Below, one piece after another: positions 17,736-25,719 of a stretch of 64,000 bases of DNA. The stretch covers positions 908,267 to 972,266 of the forward strand of contig NZ_LT732535.1 of assembly GCF_900156915.1 (NCBI RefSeq). Direction: 5' to 3'. The notes under the pieces were generated by a model, which was not told where the DNA came from, did not search any database, and saw only the letters and a list, made by a program, of their open reading frames with translations. How positions within the stretch are numbered: position 1 is the stretch's first letter; each line of letters begins with the position of its first letter. The position numbers and the translations under genes were made by a program. This DNA comes from Sediminibacillus massiliensis. GTDB lineage: Bacteria > Bacillota > Bacilli > Bacillales > Amphibacillaceae.

Positions 17736-18602
17736 TCAGTTACCACGATTAATAAATTCAAGAACTTCCCGATCTATTTTTCCTGCTTCAAGTTCCCGTT
17801 CTTCGAAGTTTTCTGTATGTATAAATTTTGTCAAGGCTTCCTGCAATTCTTTTTCTTTAACCTGGGTTGATTGCAAGTAACCCCACTCCATCAGTCCGGA
17901 TATCAATTCTTTTTTTACTGTACCTTCAATAACAAGCATATTATCTTGTTTTGTTTTACCGAAATATAATTGCTGCAGATTGTAAAGTCGACGCAGTTCT
18001 TTAATTGGTTCTGGATGGTCGTCCACCCTGAGGTCTACAAGTCGATCGTTAAATTGTCCATAGCCCCCTTTTTCCTTCACGACATACAGCGCAGCTGATT
18101 GTTTTCCTCTGCTGTCCCCGCCTGCTGATTGAGCTGCTTCAAGGGCGCCGATCAAACGTTCAGCAAGAGGCCCTTCCGAATTCTCATACGCTCTTCCCAT
18201 TTCCGTAACTGTTTCTTTATTCACTAGTATATTTCCTTGTGCGGCATAATTATCTCCTTGGATACCGCCGGCCCAGTTATAACATTTATCTCCGGTGAAA
18301 GAGGCACTATTACCTTGTGCGTCAACGATGCCTACTTGCCGGTGCTCCCTGTCCGGGTCGTCTTTTATCAAGAGATCGATTGCTTCCTGGGCGGTTTTAC
18401 CAGCTTCAAGCAATTCAAGTCCTCTTGGTCCATAGGAGGGATTTGCAAATGCCTGGGTGGCCACGGCCCCTATGTTCGCCTTAGCCCAAGGCACGACAGA
18501 TCCTACCGCTATAAACTTGGATTGGACTGCAATGCCATGTTCCCCAGTATCCGGATCATATCCTACAATCGAAAAAGTAGCGACAATATCACTAATATTC
18601 AT
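17736..18602 (-). CDS. DUF1028 family protein (putative Ntn-type hydrolase)
   Basis: The 288-residue protein matches the DUF1028 pattern: ATFSIVGYDPDTGEHGIAVQSK, VGSVVPWAKANIGAVATQAFANPSYGPRGLELL, DREHRQVGIVDAQG and LVDLRVDDHPEP. DUF1028 proteins have an Ntn-hydrolase-like fold. In typical members the protein begins MTFSIVA, so Met removal would expose a Thr nucleophile. Here eight more residues precede that Thr (Thr10), so self-cleavage would be needed, or the protein is inactive. The start is firm (AAAGGAGGAAT). The C-terminal 90 residues form a helical extension. It is the first gene of a unit with the carrier. Confidence 0.85.
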   Translation of the reverse strand: MNISDIVATFSIVGYDPDTGEHGIAVQSKFIAVGSVVPWAKANIGAVATQAFANPSYGPRGLELLEAGKTAQEAIDLLIKDDPDREHRQVGIVDAQGNSASFTGDKCYNWAGGIQGDNYAAQGNILVNKETVTEMGRAYENSEGPLAERLIGALEAAQSAGGDSRGKQSAALYVVKEKGGYGQFNDRLVDLRVDDHPEPIKELRRLYNLQQLYFGKTKQDNMLVIEGTVKKELISGLMEWGYLQSTQVKEKELQEALTKFIHTENFEERELEAGKIDREVLEFINRGN

Positions 18603-18683
18603 AATATTCCTCCTTTAATCTTTTCCATTTTATCCAACCATTCAGCATTCGGCAAACTTTCTGTCTTTATGTCACTAACCCCA

Positions 18684-18708
18684 GTTTAATAAACAGACCA
18701 AAGGGTAT
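18684..18708 (+). promoter_or_regulatory. SigB-type promoter of the YflT gene
   Basis: GTTTAA (18684-18689), a 13-nt spacer and GGGTAT (18703-18708) reproduce the B. subtilis SigB consensus exactly, 39 nt before the start codon at 18748. Confidence 0.88.
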
Positions 18709-18747
18709 TTATTGAATATAATTCCATTATTAAAGGAGGAATCGAGC

Positions 18748-19110
18748 ATGACGACGCCTTATGTCAAAAAGTACACAAACGATGAAGAACTTCAGCAGGA
18801 TGTCAACACATTGAGCAGACAAGGAGTAGATAAAGAGAACATATATGTCCTTTCACATGATGATGACCGTACAAAAAGAGTTGCAGATAATGCAGGAGCA
18901 AACAAAATCGGCATGAAAGAAATGGACATGCAAAGCGCTGTCGGAAACTTTTTCAACAAGAAAGGCGATGAACTTCGCAATAAATTAATAGAAGTCGGGC
19001 TTTCCGATGTCGAAGCCGACAATTATGAAGAAGAAATGGATAAAGGGAAAGTTTTGATGATTGTGACAGAAACAAACAATGTAGATCGTCTTTTATCTGA
19101 CAATATGTAA
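18748..19110 (+). CDS. YflT-domain general stress protein
   Basis: The 120-residue soluble protein has the YflT/heat-induced stress protein domain: VKKYTNDEELQQDVNTLSRQG at the N-terminus, IYVLSHDDDRT, then LRNKLIEVGLSDVEADNYEEEMDKGKVLMIV. It is acidic. The ATG at 18748 follows AAAGGAGGAAT; an upstream in-frame reading lacks any site. The perfect SigB promoter in front says it belongs to the general stress regulon, as its relatives do in B. subtilis. The biochemical role of the family is unknown. It ends at a terminator shared with the opposing zinc-ribbon gene. Confidence 0.9.
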   Translation: MTTPYVKKYTNDEELQQDVNTLSRQGVDKENIYVLSHDDDRTKRVADNAGANKIGMKEMDMQSAVGNFFNKKGDELRNKLIEVGLSDVEADNYEEEMDKGKVLMIVTETNNVDRLLSDNM

Positions 19111-19143
19111 GAAGACAGCCGCATGCTAGCGGCTGTCTTCTTT
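19111..19143. terminator. Terminator after the YflT gene
   Basis: GAAGACAGCCGC (19111-19122) pairs with GCGGCTGTCTTC (19129-19140) and is followed by TTTATC. The right arm and loop fall within the last codons of the opposing small gene. Confidence 0.85.
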
Positions 19144-19272
19144 ATCGGCAAATTTCCCTTCAGAGCACTGAAAACAATACAGGTTTCCTTCTGACGTAAC
19201 ACCATTCAAAAAACCATTCTCACAATATATTTCCTTACCGCATTTTTGGCATTTGCCAACAAACTCTTCCAT
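19126..19272 (-). CDS. Small zinc-ribbon protein (48 aa)
   Basis: The ORF encodes 48 residues with two CxxC pairs: GKCQKCGKEIYC at residues 7-17 and YCFQCSEGKF at residues 32-41. This is a treble-clef or zinc-ribbon layout of the sort found in many small Bacillaceae proteins. An additional Cys lies at residue 17. The ATG is placed by GGGGGTAAGAGG just upstream. It opposes the YflT gene, and its last codons form part of the terminator stem of that gene. It lies upstream of thiT in the same direction of reading only by position (thiT is the next gene, upstream). I do not know its function. Confidence 0.7.
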   Translation of the reverse strand: MEEFVGKCQKCGKEIYCENGFLNGVTSEGNLYCFQCSEGKFADKEDSR

Positions 19273-19304
19273 CCTCTTACCCCCTGCCAGGTTTTGAAGC
19301 TTCA

Positions 19305-19877
19305 TTATGCAGCAGACGCTAATCGCGGCTGCTTATAAAACAAGAAGCCAATGACAATAGAACTCAAAATGAAAGCCGGAAGCATATATGATCCATTATA
19401 CCATGTGGAATACCACCAGACAGGTTGATCTGCCGGAGCATACTCGGCAAAAAATACCACTCCCGCATAAAGGTGCCCGACAAATCTCAACACACATCCT
19501 GTAAATACTCCAACGGCAATATAGGTGAAAAACTTAGTCTTGTTCCCTGATTTCAAGGAGGATTGGACTTGTTTGGAAAATATACCTGCAGTTCCAAGCG
19601 CAGTAAAGGCCAGTCCATATTCAATAAAGCCTTGCAAAGGTGTCAAAATATAACCTGTACCCACTACAATTTGAAAAATCCCGAACAACAACCCACTAAG
19701 CAAACCTCCCTTAAGTCCCCAGCGGAATGCCACTATAAACACGGGAATCATAGCGAAAGATACAGACCCTCCTTGCGGCCAGATTTTAAACGATAGAAAT
19801 GGAACAATATCCAGTACTAGGGCTAACGCCGAAAAGATAGCCACTTCTACTAAAAATAACGTACGTTTTGAATTCAT
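19305..19877 (-). CDS. thiT: Thiamine ECF transporter S component ThiT
   Basis: ThiT is the membrane substrate-binding subunit of an energy-coupling factor transporter for thiamine. The 190-residue protein has six membrane helices. Family marks are FLSFKIWPQGGSVSFAMIPVF, with the conserved Trp-Pro-Gln-Gly-Gly loop, GLLFGIFQIVVG near the middle, and WWYSTWYNGSYMLPA near the end, which supplies thiamine-stacking aromatics. The start at 19877 follows GGGGAGGAAGC; a longer reading would run into the leader hairpin. The leader holds a TPP riboswitch, which directly supports the substrate. The shared EcfA/T module is encoded elsewhere. Confidence 0.95.
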   Translation of the reverse strand: MNSKRTLFLVEVAIFSALALVLDIVPFLSFKIWPQGGSVSFAMIPVFIVAFRWGLKGGLLSGLLFGIFQIVVGTGYILTPLQGFIEYGLAFTALGTAGIFSKQVQSSLKSGNKTKFFTYIAVGVFTGCVLRFVGHLYAGVVFFAEYAPADQPVWWYSTWYNGSYMLPAFILSSIVIGFLFYKQPRLASAA

Positions 19878-19906
19878 GTTGCTTCCTCCCCTTATTTTTT
19901 GGCAAC

Positions 19907-19959
19907 AAAAAAAGCAATGCCAAGGGGAAGCTTCCTGATGGAGGACCCGCTCACATTGC
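19907..19959 (-). terminator. Expression-platform terminator of the thiT TPP riboswitch
   Basis: On the minus strand GCAATG (19959-19954) pairs with CATTGC (19919-19914), with inner GGG-CCC and GGAAGCTTCC pairings possible, and TTTTTTT follows. It lies between the aptamer and the thiT ribosome site, as expected for termination when TPP is bound. Confidence 0.8.
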
Positions 19960-19980
19960 ATACTACGCCATCAAAAAAGC

Positions 19981-20066
19981 CACCATCCCTACGCTAGTAT
20001 TAACTAACAGGTTCAAAGGGTCTGAACTTTTCGTTCACTCTCAGCCATATGGCTCCCCCTGAAGGC
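19981..20066 (-). ncRNA. TPP riboswitch (THI element) aptamer
   Basis: Read on the minus strand, the leader holds the conserved THI-box parts in order: AGGGGGAGCC, GGCTGAGAGTGAACG, GACCCTTTGAACCTG, then GTTAATACTAGCGTAGGGA. These supply the pyrimidine-sensing helix (CTGAGA) and the pyrophosphate-sensing helix. It should turn thiT off when thiamine pyrophosphate is plentiful. Confidence 0.97.
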
Positions 20067-20174
20067 TTTGTTACTTATGCTTTTTCTGCTAGTGGTATTA
20101 TAACCTGAAAATCTCTGAACTATCAACTATCATTCTAGTTAACTGCGAGATTTTATGCCCTGATTCCAAATAAA

Positions 20175-20585
20175 TTAAGGAACTATAATGACAGGACAAT
20201 CTGCCAGTTGAAGGACCTTGTGAGAAACACTCCCAATCGTTTTTTTTCTTTTCTTCGGAGACATGATAATCCCCTTTATGTGCTTATTCTTTGCCTCGGA
20301 ACAAATTTCATATGCCGGCAAACCATTTTTAACCTTGCAGGCTACTTCTACCCTGTTTCCAACTCGATGTTTTCCTTTTTCGAGTATCTTTTCTGCTTGC
20401 TCCAACTTAAATTCCTGTAGTTGTTGAAAACCAATCTTTTTTCGCGCATAGCTAGTGTGAACTTTAGGCTGAACATTCAACAATTCTAAAGAATAGCCTG
20501 CATCCCCAGCTAATTCCACAGCGTAATCAATGGCCCGCAAGCAGCTGGATGTTTCATCGATCGGAACTAAAAAAACACCTTTCAT
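20175..20585 (-). CDS. Universal stress protein (UspA family)
   Basis: The 136-residue single-domain Usp protein starts VFLVPIDETSSCLRAIDYAVELA and ends GSVSHKVLQLADCPVIIVP, which match the family ends well. The ATP-loop Gly-x2-Gly is replaced by SPKKRKKT, with only the following GS kept, so ATP binding may be lost or altered. It is cytosolic. A GAGGTGAG ribosome site precedes the ATG. A SigB-like promoter lies about 150 nt upstream. Its role would be in stress resistance, by family. Confidence 0.88.
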   Translation of the reverse strand: MKGVFLVPIDETSSCLRAIDYAVELAGDAGYSLELLNVQPKVHTSYARKKIGFQQLQEFKLEQAEKILEKGKHRVGNRVEVACKVKNGLPAYEICSEAKNKHIKGIIMSPKKRKKTIGSVSHKVLQLADCPVIIVP

Positions 20586-20731
20586 GGGCGCTCACCTCTA
20601 CTGTATTCTATTCATGAGGTGAAAAAAAAGCTCCCTTTTACCTTCTTTTTTCATATTCTTTTGTAACGCTGTTTTCCTAGTGCAATCCACCCCCGTCTGC
20701 AATTTCATCATCGGCTGACAAGATTGCATTT

Positions 20732-20757
20732 CTACCCATGCTGTATAAATATTTAAC
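20732..20757 (-). promoter_or_regulatory. SigB-like promoter of the UspA gene
   Basis: On the minus strand GTTAAA, a 14-nt spacer and GGGTAG resemble the SigB consensus, with one mismatch in each box. The start codon lies 147 nt downstream, which is rather far. Confidence 0.35.
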
Positions 20758-20823
20758 TGTCCAAAAAGCATAGTTTGAGAATATCCCCCCTCACATGACC
20801 TGATAAACAATCAACATGGCGAA

Positions 20824-21624
20824 CTATAGTACAAGCACATATTTGCTATTGGCAGTAAGATAAAAAATTTCTCCACGCGAATTATGGACTTTGTATTGCT
20901 CTCCATCTCCTACACGGACCTTTCCCACTATTTCCGGAAACCCAATTCCTTTATCGATGGTATTTACCACCGCGCCATCACTCCAGGATGGGCGGTTATA
21001 GAACCTTAAACCATCCACTTTGCTTTCCACCCTTTTTCCGATAAAGCCCTCCATACGTTTAACAGGGCTGCGGTAAGCATAACCTGTAAACTTACAAAAG
21101 GAGCGAACAACAGCCTCTGCATACCTCTCCCAACTGTTGGTCAATTGAGGAACATCGTCTCTTTGCGAATCAGCAAACCCATACTCGATTATAATTGTTT
21201 CTACTTTTCCGGTTTTCCTATTCATGTAGTAGTAGTCCTGATTGCTGACAGTAGGAAGTGTCCGAGTAAATACCCTTCTGACATTTTGGCCTTCCGAACT
21301 CAATTCGTCAGCGATCATTCCAGCCATTTTGCCATTACTGTGAATCGAATGAATCACCTCCGCTCCATCACCCCCTCCGGAATTCACATGATTGGAATGA
21401 CAATATTTCGCCCCGCTATCTAGAACTTTTTTCACTCTGGTTTCTGGAGATAGCGTTAAATCTGCCATTCTCGTCATTGCTACCGGAATATCCAATTCCC
21501 GATATCTGTTATACTGGTACTTGGACAAACGAAGATTAAAGTCTTTTTCTTTCCAGACGGAATTACTTCCCCCACCTGAATCTGCTCCTCCATGGCCTGG
21601 ATCAATAATCAAAATCGGTTTCAT
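20824..21624 (-). CDS. N-acetylmuramoyl-L-alanine amidase (Amidase_3) without signal peptide
   Basis: This peptidoglycan amidase cuts the bond between muramic acid and the stem peptide. It has 266 residues. The zinc-binding set is seen as DPGHGGADSG (His10), the Glu in VWKEKDFNL, and His in CHSNHVNSGGG. The catalytic Glu is in IIIEYGF. The last 75 residues (VDGLRFYNRPSWSDGAV to TANSKYVLVL) form an SH3-like cell-wall-binding domain seen in Bacillus endolysins. There is no signal peptide, so it could act in the mother cell like CwlC or be a remnant of a phage lysin. No other phage genes are near. Confidence 0.88.
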   Translation of the reverse strand: MKPILIIDPGHGGADSGGGSNSVWKEKDFNLRLSKYQYNRYRELDIPVAMTRMADLTLSPETRVKKVLDSGAKYCHSNHVNSGGGDGAEVIHSIHSNGKMAGMIADELSSEGQNVRRVFTRTLPTVSNQDYYYMNRKTGKVETIIIEYGFADSQRDDVPQLTNSWERYAEAVVRSFCKFTGYAYRSPVKRMEGFIGKRVESKVDGLRFYNRPSWSDGAVVNTIDKGIGFPEIVGKVRVGDGEQYKVHNSRGEIFYLTANSKYVLVL

Positions 21625-21726
21625 TAACTTCCTCCTTGTACTTTTTCCTCAGACTGCATGATAAGACAATGTATCAATCAGCCGTCTGGAGTTTTGCATT
21701 CATAATTATTAATCGTTCCGTACCTG

Positions 21727-22242
21727 ATGAAAAGTGTCGTGCTGGAACAAGAAAGGAGTTTTTTTATCCATATTTCACCGTTAAAGGAAGAAGAAGTTTT
21801 TCATTTTTGCCAATGGAAATATCAAGAACCTTATGAAATGTACAGTCTTGATGAAACAGAAGAGATTAAACATGAGTTGCTGAATGGAACTTATTATTCG
21901 GTTAAAGATGAATCAGGAAACCTGATCGGTTACTTCTGCTATGGAGAAAGCGCTCAAGTACCGGGAGGGATAAAAGAAGGATTATACACAAAAAACGCGC
22001 TGGATATAGGCCTGGCCTTATCTCCAGAGTTGACAGGAAAGGGAATGGGCTTGAAATTTTTGAAAGTCGGAATCCGGTTTGCGGAGGAACAATTCGCCCC
22101 CTCCTTTCTAAGATTAAGCGTGGCGGCTTTCAACCAACGGGCTATAAAAGTTTATGAGAGAGCAGGTTTTAGAAAAGATAAGACTTTTACAAATAATTTG
22201 TTAGAGTTTATCATTATGACCAGGCATAGGAACAGGGACTGA
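21727..22242 (+). CDS. GNAT-family N-acetyltransferase
   Basis: This acetyl-CoA-dependent acetyltransferase has 171 residues in the longest ATG reading. The acetyl-CoA pyrophosphate loop is LTGKGMGLKFLKVG (Q/RxxGxG/A-like). RLSVAAFNQRAIKVYERAGFRKD is the conserved C-terminal part. Substrate unknown. The start is odd. The only good ribosome site (AAAGGAG, 21752-21758) leads to an ATC at 21766, in frame and followed by HISPLKEEE, which would be a normal GNAT N-terminus. The ATG at 21727 has no clear site. It is convergent with the DUF4129 gene. Confidence 0.82.
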   Translation: MKSVVLEQERSFFIHISPLKEEEVFHFCQWKYQEPYEMYSLDETEEIKHELLNGTYYSVKDESGNLIGYFCYGESAQVPGGIKEGLYTKNALDIGLALSPELTGKGMGLKFLKVGIRFAEEQFAPSFLRLSVAAFNQRAIKVYERAGFRKDKTFTNNLLEFIIMTRHRNRD

Positions 22243-22246
22243 TCGT

Positions 22247-23482
22247 TCAGTCCCCGCCATTATTATCTTTGATTATTCGGTCTTTCAAACCATTGATTGA
22301 TTTTTTGAATTCTCTTATTTCCATTTCTGTCAACTGTATTTCACCATATCTGACTTTCTGATATAAATCTACATGATTAGCGGAAAGACCGATGCGGTTG
22401 AACCACTCTTCTATTGTCTCATGTTTTTTTCTTCCGCATCCTGCCGAAACAGCAAACTTTTCAAAATCATAGAATAGTCTCCTGACACTGTTTTTCGGTT
22501 TTCCTAAACCAGCTCTCGAAATAAAAATCGAGTTCCTCTCTGGCCCGGCCGCTTTATCATGTAAAGACATAGTAACAATATCCACTTGGGGAGATGTCGT
22601 TTTTTCTTGATTTATGTTCTTTCTGGATAGATAAACGATCAATAATATAACAGCTATACAAGCACAACTCCAGAAAATCCATGTCAATATGTCGACAGCC
22701 TGGTTAACAACAGCAGGGTCGAACTCGTCTCTTAGATTTGGAAAACTGTCACCAGCTCCCATCTCCTGGGTGGTTTCGCTGCTGCCATTATCTTCGCTCG
22801 GTTTTAACTCAAAGCCAAAAAAACCAACAAATGAATACAATCCACCGACTAGTGTTCCAAAAATATAAACTACTGCTTGAAGAAATTGCCGAAAAACAAA
22901 TCTTACACTTGGAAATATAAAAGGTACGATAAGAAGACCGAATGTGAAGATACTTGAGAAAAGAAGCAGACTGGCAGTTGCGGCCAAACGGTCACGTTCC
23001 ATGCTAGCTATATGCCTGGTCATATACCCGCCAACCAATAGAGTCAATTGAATAAACCCAATCCAAATATACAGTGACTGGTCCCAAAAGAACGTGTAGA
23101 TGGCAATCAAAACGAACGACCAGATAAGTACCTGCTTTTCATTCTGTTGATCAGCATCTTTTTGATGGGATATCCAGCGCCAGGAGAAACATCCTGCTGT
23201 CAGTAATGTTAATGGAAACGAATAGTCCAGGAAGACTACTGCAAAAAGGACGATCAAACACCCAAGTAGAAAGTATGTAAACAAAGTTTTCGCAATCTTG
23301 GCAGCAATCAAGCCAAAAATCAAATAAAGAACCGTTAATACAAGGAAACTGCTAAATGAAAAATTCACATTGAAAAGCCACAGTAACATTTGCAGAAAAA
23401 GATAAATAAGAACCGCTTCACTTATAAATTGGTATAATCGAGTAATTTCGAGGCCAGCGCTTTTCACCCTTTTCCACCACAC
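22247..23482 (-). CDS. DUF4129-domain membrane protein without transglutaminase core
   Basis: The 411-residue protein has about six membrane helices, then a seventh near residue 270, then a cytosolic C-terminal DUF4129-like domain (SVRRLFYDFEKFAVSAGCGRK, ETIEEWFNRIG, LYQKVRYGEIQLTEMEIREFKKSI). In TgpA-type proteins the same parts flank a transglutaminase domain with Cys-His-Asp. Here that core is absent: the region between helices is short (EDNGSSETTQEMGAGDSF). The start is GTG, at 23482 or at 23467, where it overlaps the DUF58 stop. It is the third gene of a MoxR-DUF58 operon. Confidence 0.78.
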   Translation of the reverse strand: MWWKRVKSAGLEITRLYQFISEAVLIYLFLQMLLWLFNVNFSFSSFLVLTVLYLIFGLIAAKIAKTLFTYFLLGCLIVLFAVVFLDYSFPLTLLTAGCFSWRWISHQKDADQQNEKQVLIWSFVLIAIYTFFWDQSLYIWIGFIQLTLLVGGYMTRHIASMERDRLAATASLLLFSSIFTFGLLIVPFIFPSVRFVFRQFLQAVVYIFGTLVGGLYSFVGFFGFELKPSEDNGSSETTQEMGAGDSFPNLRDEFDPAVVNQAVDILTWIFWSCACIAVILLIVYLSRKNINQEKTTSPQVDIVTMSLHDKAAGPERNSIFISRAGLGKPKNSVRRLFYDFEKFAVSAGCGRKKHETIEEWFNRIGLSANHVDLYQKVRYGEIQLTEMEIREFKKSINGLKDRIIKDNNGGD

Positions 23483-24666
23483 TTTTTCATAACGGCTCCC
23501 TGCTCATCAACAATAACCTGAAAAAGAACAGATCCCTTGTTGTACCAGTAATTAGAATGATTGCCCTGCTCCTTTTTGCCGCTTGAAAACAATACGACTG
23601 TCTTCGGTTTATACAATTCCTTATCTATATATGGATTCAATTTTGGAAGACTAACGAGACGGGATGCTGGATCGACTCTTGCCAACAGCTCGAGCGCTGT
23701 TTTAAGATGAGCTCTGCCCTCTCCTTCTCCTAAGGTTAAAAATTGGTTGTTACCTGCTTTGGCTATGTTGATTACTATTTGAAAAGGGTAACCTTTGTCC
23801 ACTGCCACTTGACATAGATAAGCAACACTAGAAATGATATTCTCCTTGTCTTTTGCGAAATACAAGTTCCCGACTGGGCTTGATTCTGCTAAATCCACTA
23901 CAAACATCCATGTAAAATCCTGTCGTTTTTCGTATGTTTTCGTCTGAAGGGTATTGGTTCTTGCAGTGGCTTTCCAGTGGATACTTGAAAAAGAATCCGA
24001 ATTCACATAACCCCTAGTACCAACAGGCTCCATGTATTCTTCAAATGGGGAGATATAGGCTCGTTGGGTCCCCGGTGCGACAGTAAATATTTTTTCGATT
24101 CCGAGAACTGGAATCGGATTTGGATAGATGATTATTTCTGTTTTATACAAACCATGAAAAGAAAGCTCGATTGGTTGAAAACTTGTTACATGTGGGAACA
24201 GATAGGAAATGTGCCGAATCCTCGTTGTGCCCCTCGCTTTAGCAGCAAAAGAGAATGTTACGTTTGTTATCCCCTTTTTTATGATGGAAAAAGGCAGTTC
24301 GTATTTATAACCTTGTCTATCTTTCGATCGGACCACTGCTTCCGACACTACAATATCCTTTATTCGAAAGCTTAACCTACCATTAACTAGTGGAAATCTG
24401 GATGTATTTTTGAAGGAAAAAGTGATGCGCTCTTCATCCCCGGGAAACATGCGCAGTATCAATTCTTCATTTACCATAGTAAGTCTGTCTGCCATCTTTT
24501 TTTCATACAAAATCCCCACGCCAGCATAAACAGCCATCACTCCTACCAGAAGAAATAAAAGCGGCTGATTGAATACCAAAGACAGCACAAGCAAAATAAA
24601 AGTCATTGCTATCAGCTGTTCGTACACGTACTTCCCTTGATTGCCTGCCTTTTTCCCCGTTTTCAT
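23464..24666 (-). CDS. DUF58-domain protein
   Basis: This 400-residue protein has two N-terminal membrane helices (residues 16-50), a beta-rich extracytoplasmic-like section, then the DUF58 core with YVNSDSFSSIHWKATARTNTLQTKTYEKRQD in two parts, and a vWA-like region (FTWMFVVDLAESSPVGN) whose MIDAS motif is incomplete. DUF58 proteins pair with MoxR ATPases and are thought to help assemble or activate cell-envelope or metal-enzyme targets. It overlaps the MoxR gene by 4 nt and the DUF4129 gene by up to 19 nt. Confidence 0.87.
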   Translation of the reverse strand: MKTGKKAGNQGKYVYEQLIAMTFILLVLSLVFNQPLLFLLVGVMAVYAGVGILYEKKMADRLTMVNEELILRMFPGDEERITFSFKNTSRFPLVNGRLSFRIKDIVVSEAVVRSKDRQGYKYELPFSIIKKGITNVTFSFAAKARGTTRIRHISYLFPHVTSFQPIELSFHGLYKTEIIIYPNPIPVLGIEKIFTVAPGTQRAYISPFEEYMEPVGTRGYVNSDSFSSIHWKATARTNTLQTKTYEKRQDFTWMFVVDLAESSPVGNLYFAKDKENIISSVAYLCQVAVDKGYPFQIVINIAKAGNNQFLTLGEGEGRAHLKTALELLARVDPASRLVSLPKLNPYIDKELYKPKTVVLFSSGKKEQGNHSNYWYNKGSVLFQVIVDEQGAVMKKCGGKG

Positions 24667-25616
24667 TCTGTTTTGCCCATTTCCACAGGAACATTGGCAT
24701 CAGATAGAATATCTGTCACAACCTGTCCCGGAGTCTTTTTAAGAGATCCTTCCATACTCAAGACCAGTCTATGTTCAAACACAAATGGTGCTAATTGTTT
24801 TACATCCTCAGGACTCACAAAATTCTTTCCACGCAAAAAAGCAAATGATTGTGAGGCCCTCATCAAGGCCAAAGCCCCCCTCGTGCTGATCCCTAGTTCG
24901 ATATCTATATGTTCTCTTGTCTTTCTCACAAGATTAAGTAAATAATCCCGGACTATGCTAGAAATTTTCACTTTCCTGCTCTCTGCTTTCATGTGAGTTA
25001 TCTCATCCATGCCAAGTATTTTATCCAATCGGGGTTTTACTAGGCTTGTTCGATATGTATCCAGGATTTGTCGTTCTTCCTCCAACGACGGATATTCCAT
25101 GTCGATTTTAAAAAGAAAACGATCCAATTGTGCTTCTGGGAGCTGGAATGTTCCTTGGTTGCTTTCAACGGGGTTTTGAGTGGCTATTACTAAAAACGGC
25201 TCCGGAAGTTTGACTGTTTGTCCATCTATCGTGGCCTGCTGTTCCTCCATGGCTTCAAGCAGACTGGATTGCGTTTTAGGTGTAGCTCTGTTAATTTCAT
25301 CAGCCAATAGTACATTCGTCGAAATCGGTCCTGGTCTTAAAACAAATTCTTTCGATTTCGGGTCGAAAAACCGGATTCCCGTCACATCACTCGGCAGGAC
25401 ATCAGGAGTGAATTGTATGCGCCGGAACTCCCCACTGATGATTTCTGCAAAGCTTCTTGCAAGTTTAGTCTTTCCGGATCCTGGAACGCTCTCCAGCAGG
25501 ATATGGCCTTCAGTCAAAATAGCAGTCATCATTAACTCGACGACAAAATCCTTGCCAACGATGGCTTTTCCGATTTCTTTCTTTATACTCTTCATATTGA
25601 TTTCCACGGTACTCAT
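24663..25616 (-). CDS. MoxR-family AAA+ ATPase
   Basis: This chaperone-like AAA+ ATPase has 317 residues from the ATG at 25616 (AAGGGGGAAG site upstream). Walker A is VPGSGKTKLA, Walker B is VLLADEINRATPKTQSSLLEAMEE, and the sensor region is FLVIATQNPVESNQGTFQLPEAQLDRFLF. The C-terminal lid shows ELGISTRGALALMRASQSFAFLRG. It is the first gene of the MoxR-DUF58-DUF4129 operon. The system's target is unknown. The longer in-frame start 27 nt upstream has no ribosome site. Confidence 0.94.
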   Translation of the reverse strand: MSTVEINMKSIKKEIGKAIVGKDFVVELMMTAILTEGHILLESVPGSGKTKLARSFAEIISGEFRRIQFTPDVLPSDVTGIRFFDPKSKEFVLRPGPISTNVLLADEINRATPKTQSSLLEAMEEQQATIDGQTVKLPEPFLVIATQNPVESNQGTFQLPEAQLDRFLFKIDMEYPSLEEERQILDTYRTSLVKPRLDKILGMDEITHMKAESRKVKISSIVRDYLLNLVRKTREHIDIELGISTRGALALMRASQSFAFLRGKNFVSPEDVKQLAPFVFEHRLVLSMEGSLKKTPGQVVTDILSDANVPVEMGKTE

Positions 25617-25670
25617 AGTCTTCCCCCTTAAAACGAATCGCACGTTTTATGTGTTTAGTGATTCCCTTTT

Positions 25671-25704
25671 AAAAAATCTATCTCCAGTTTTGGAGATAGA
25701 TTTT
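25671..25704 (-). terminator. Terminator of the manganese catalase gene
   Basis: AAAATCTATCTCCA (25673-25686) pairs with TGGAGATAGATTTT (25691-25704). On the minus strand U residues follow. It lies 16 nt past the catalase stop. Confidence 0.88.
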
Positions 25705-25719
25705 CACATATTATACCAT

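Noticed and set aside
20598..20810. 70-codon minus-strand ORF upstream of the UspA gene
   Set aside because: It overlaps the promoter region, has no ribosome site and no recognisable pattern.
20824..21624. Prophage remnant
   Set aside because: The amidase resembles phage endolysins in its C-terminal domain, but no holin, structural or integrase gene lies near, so a prophage call is not supported.
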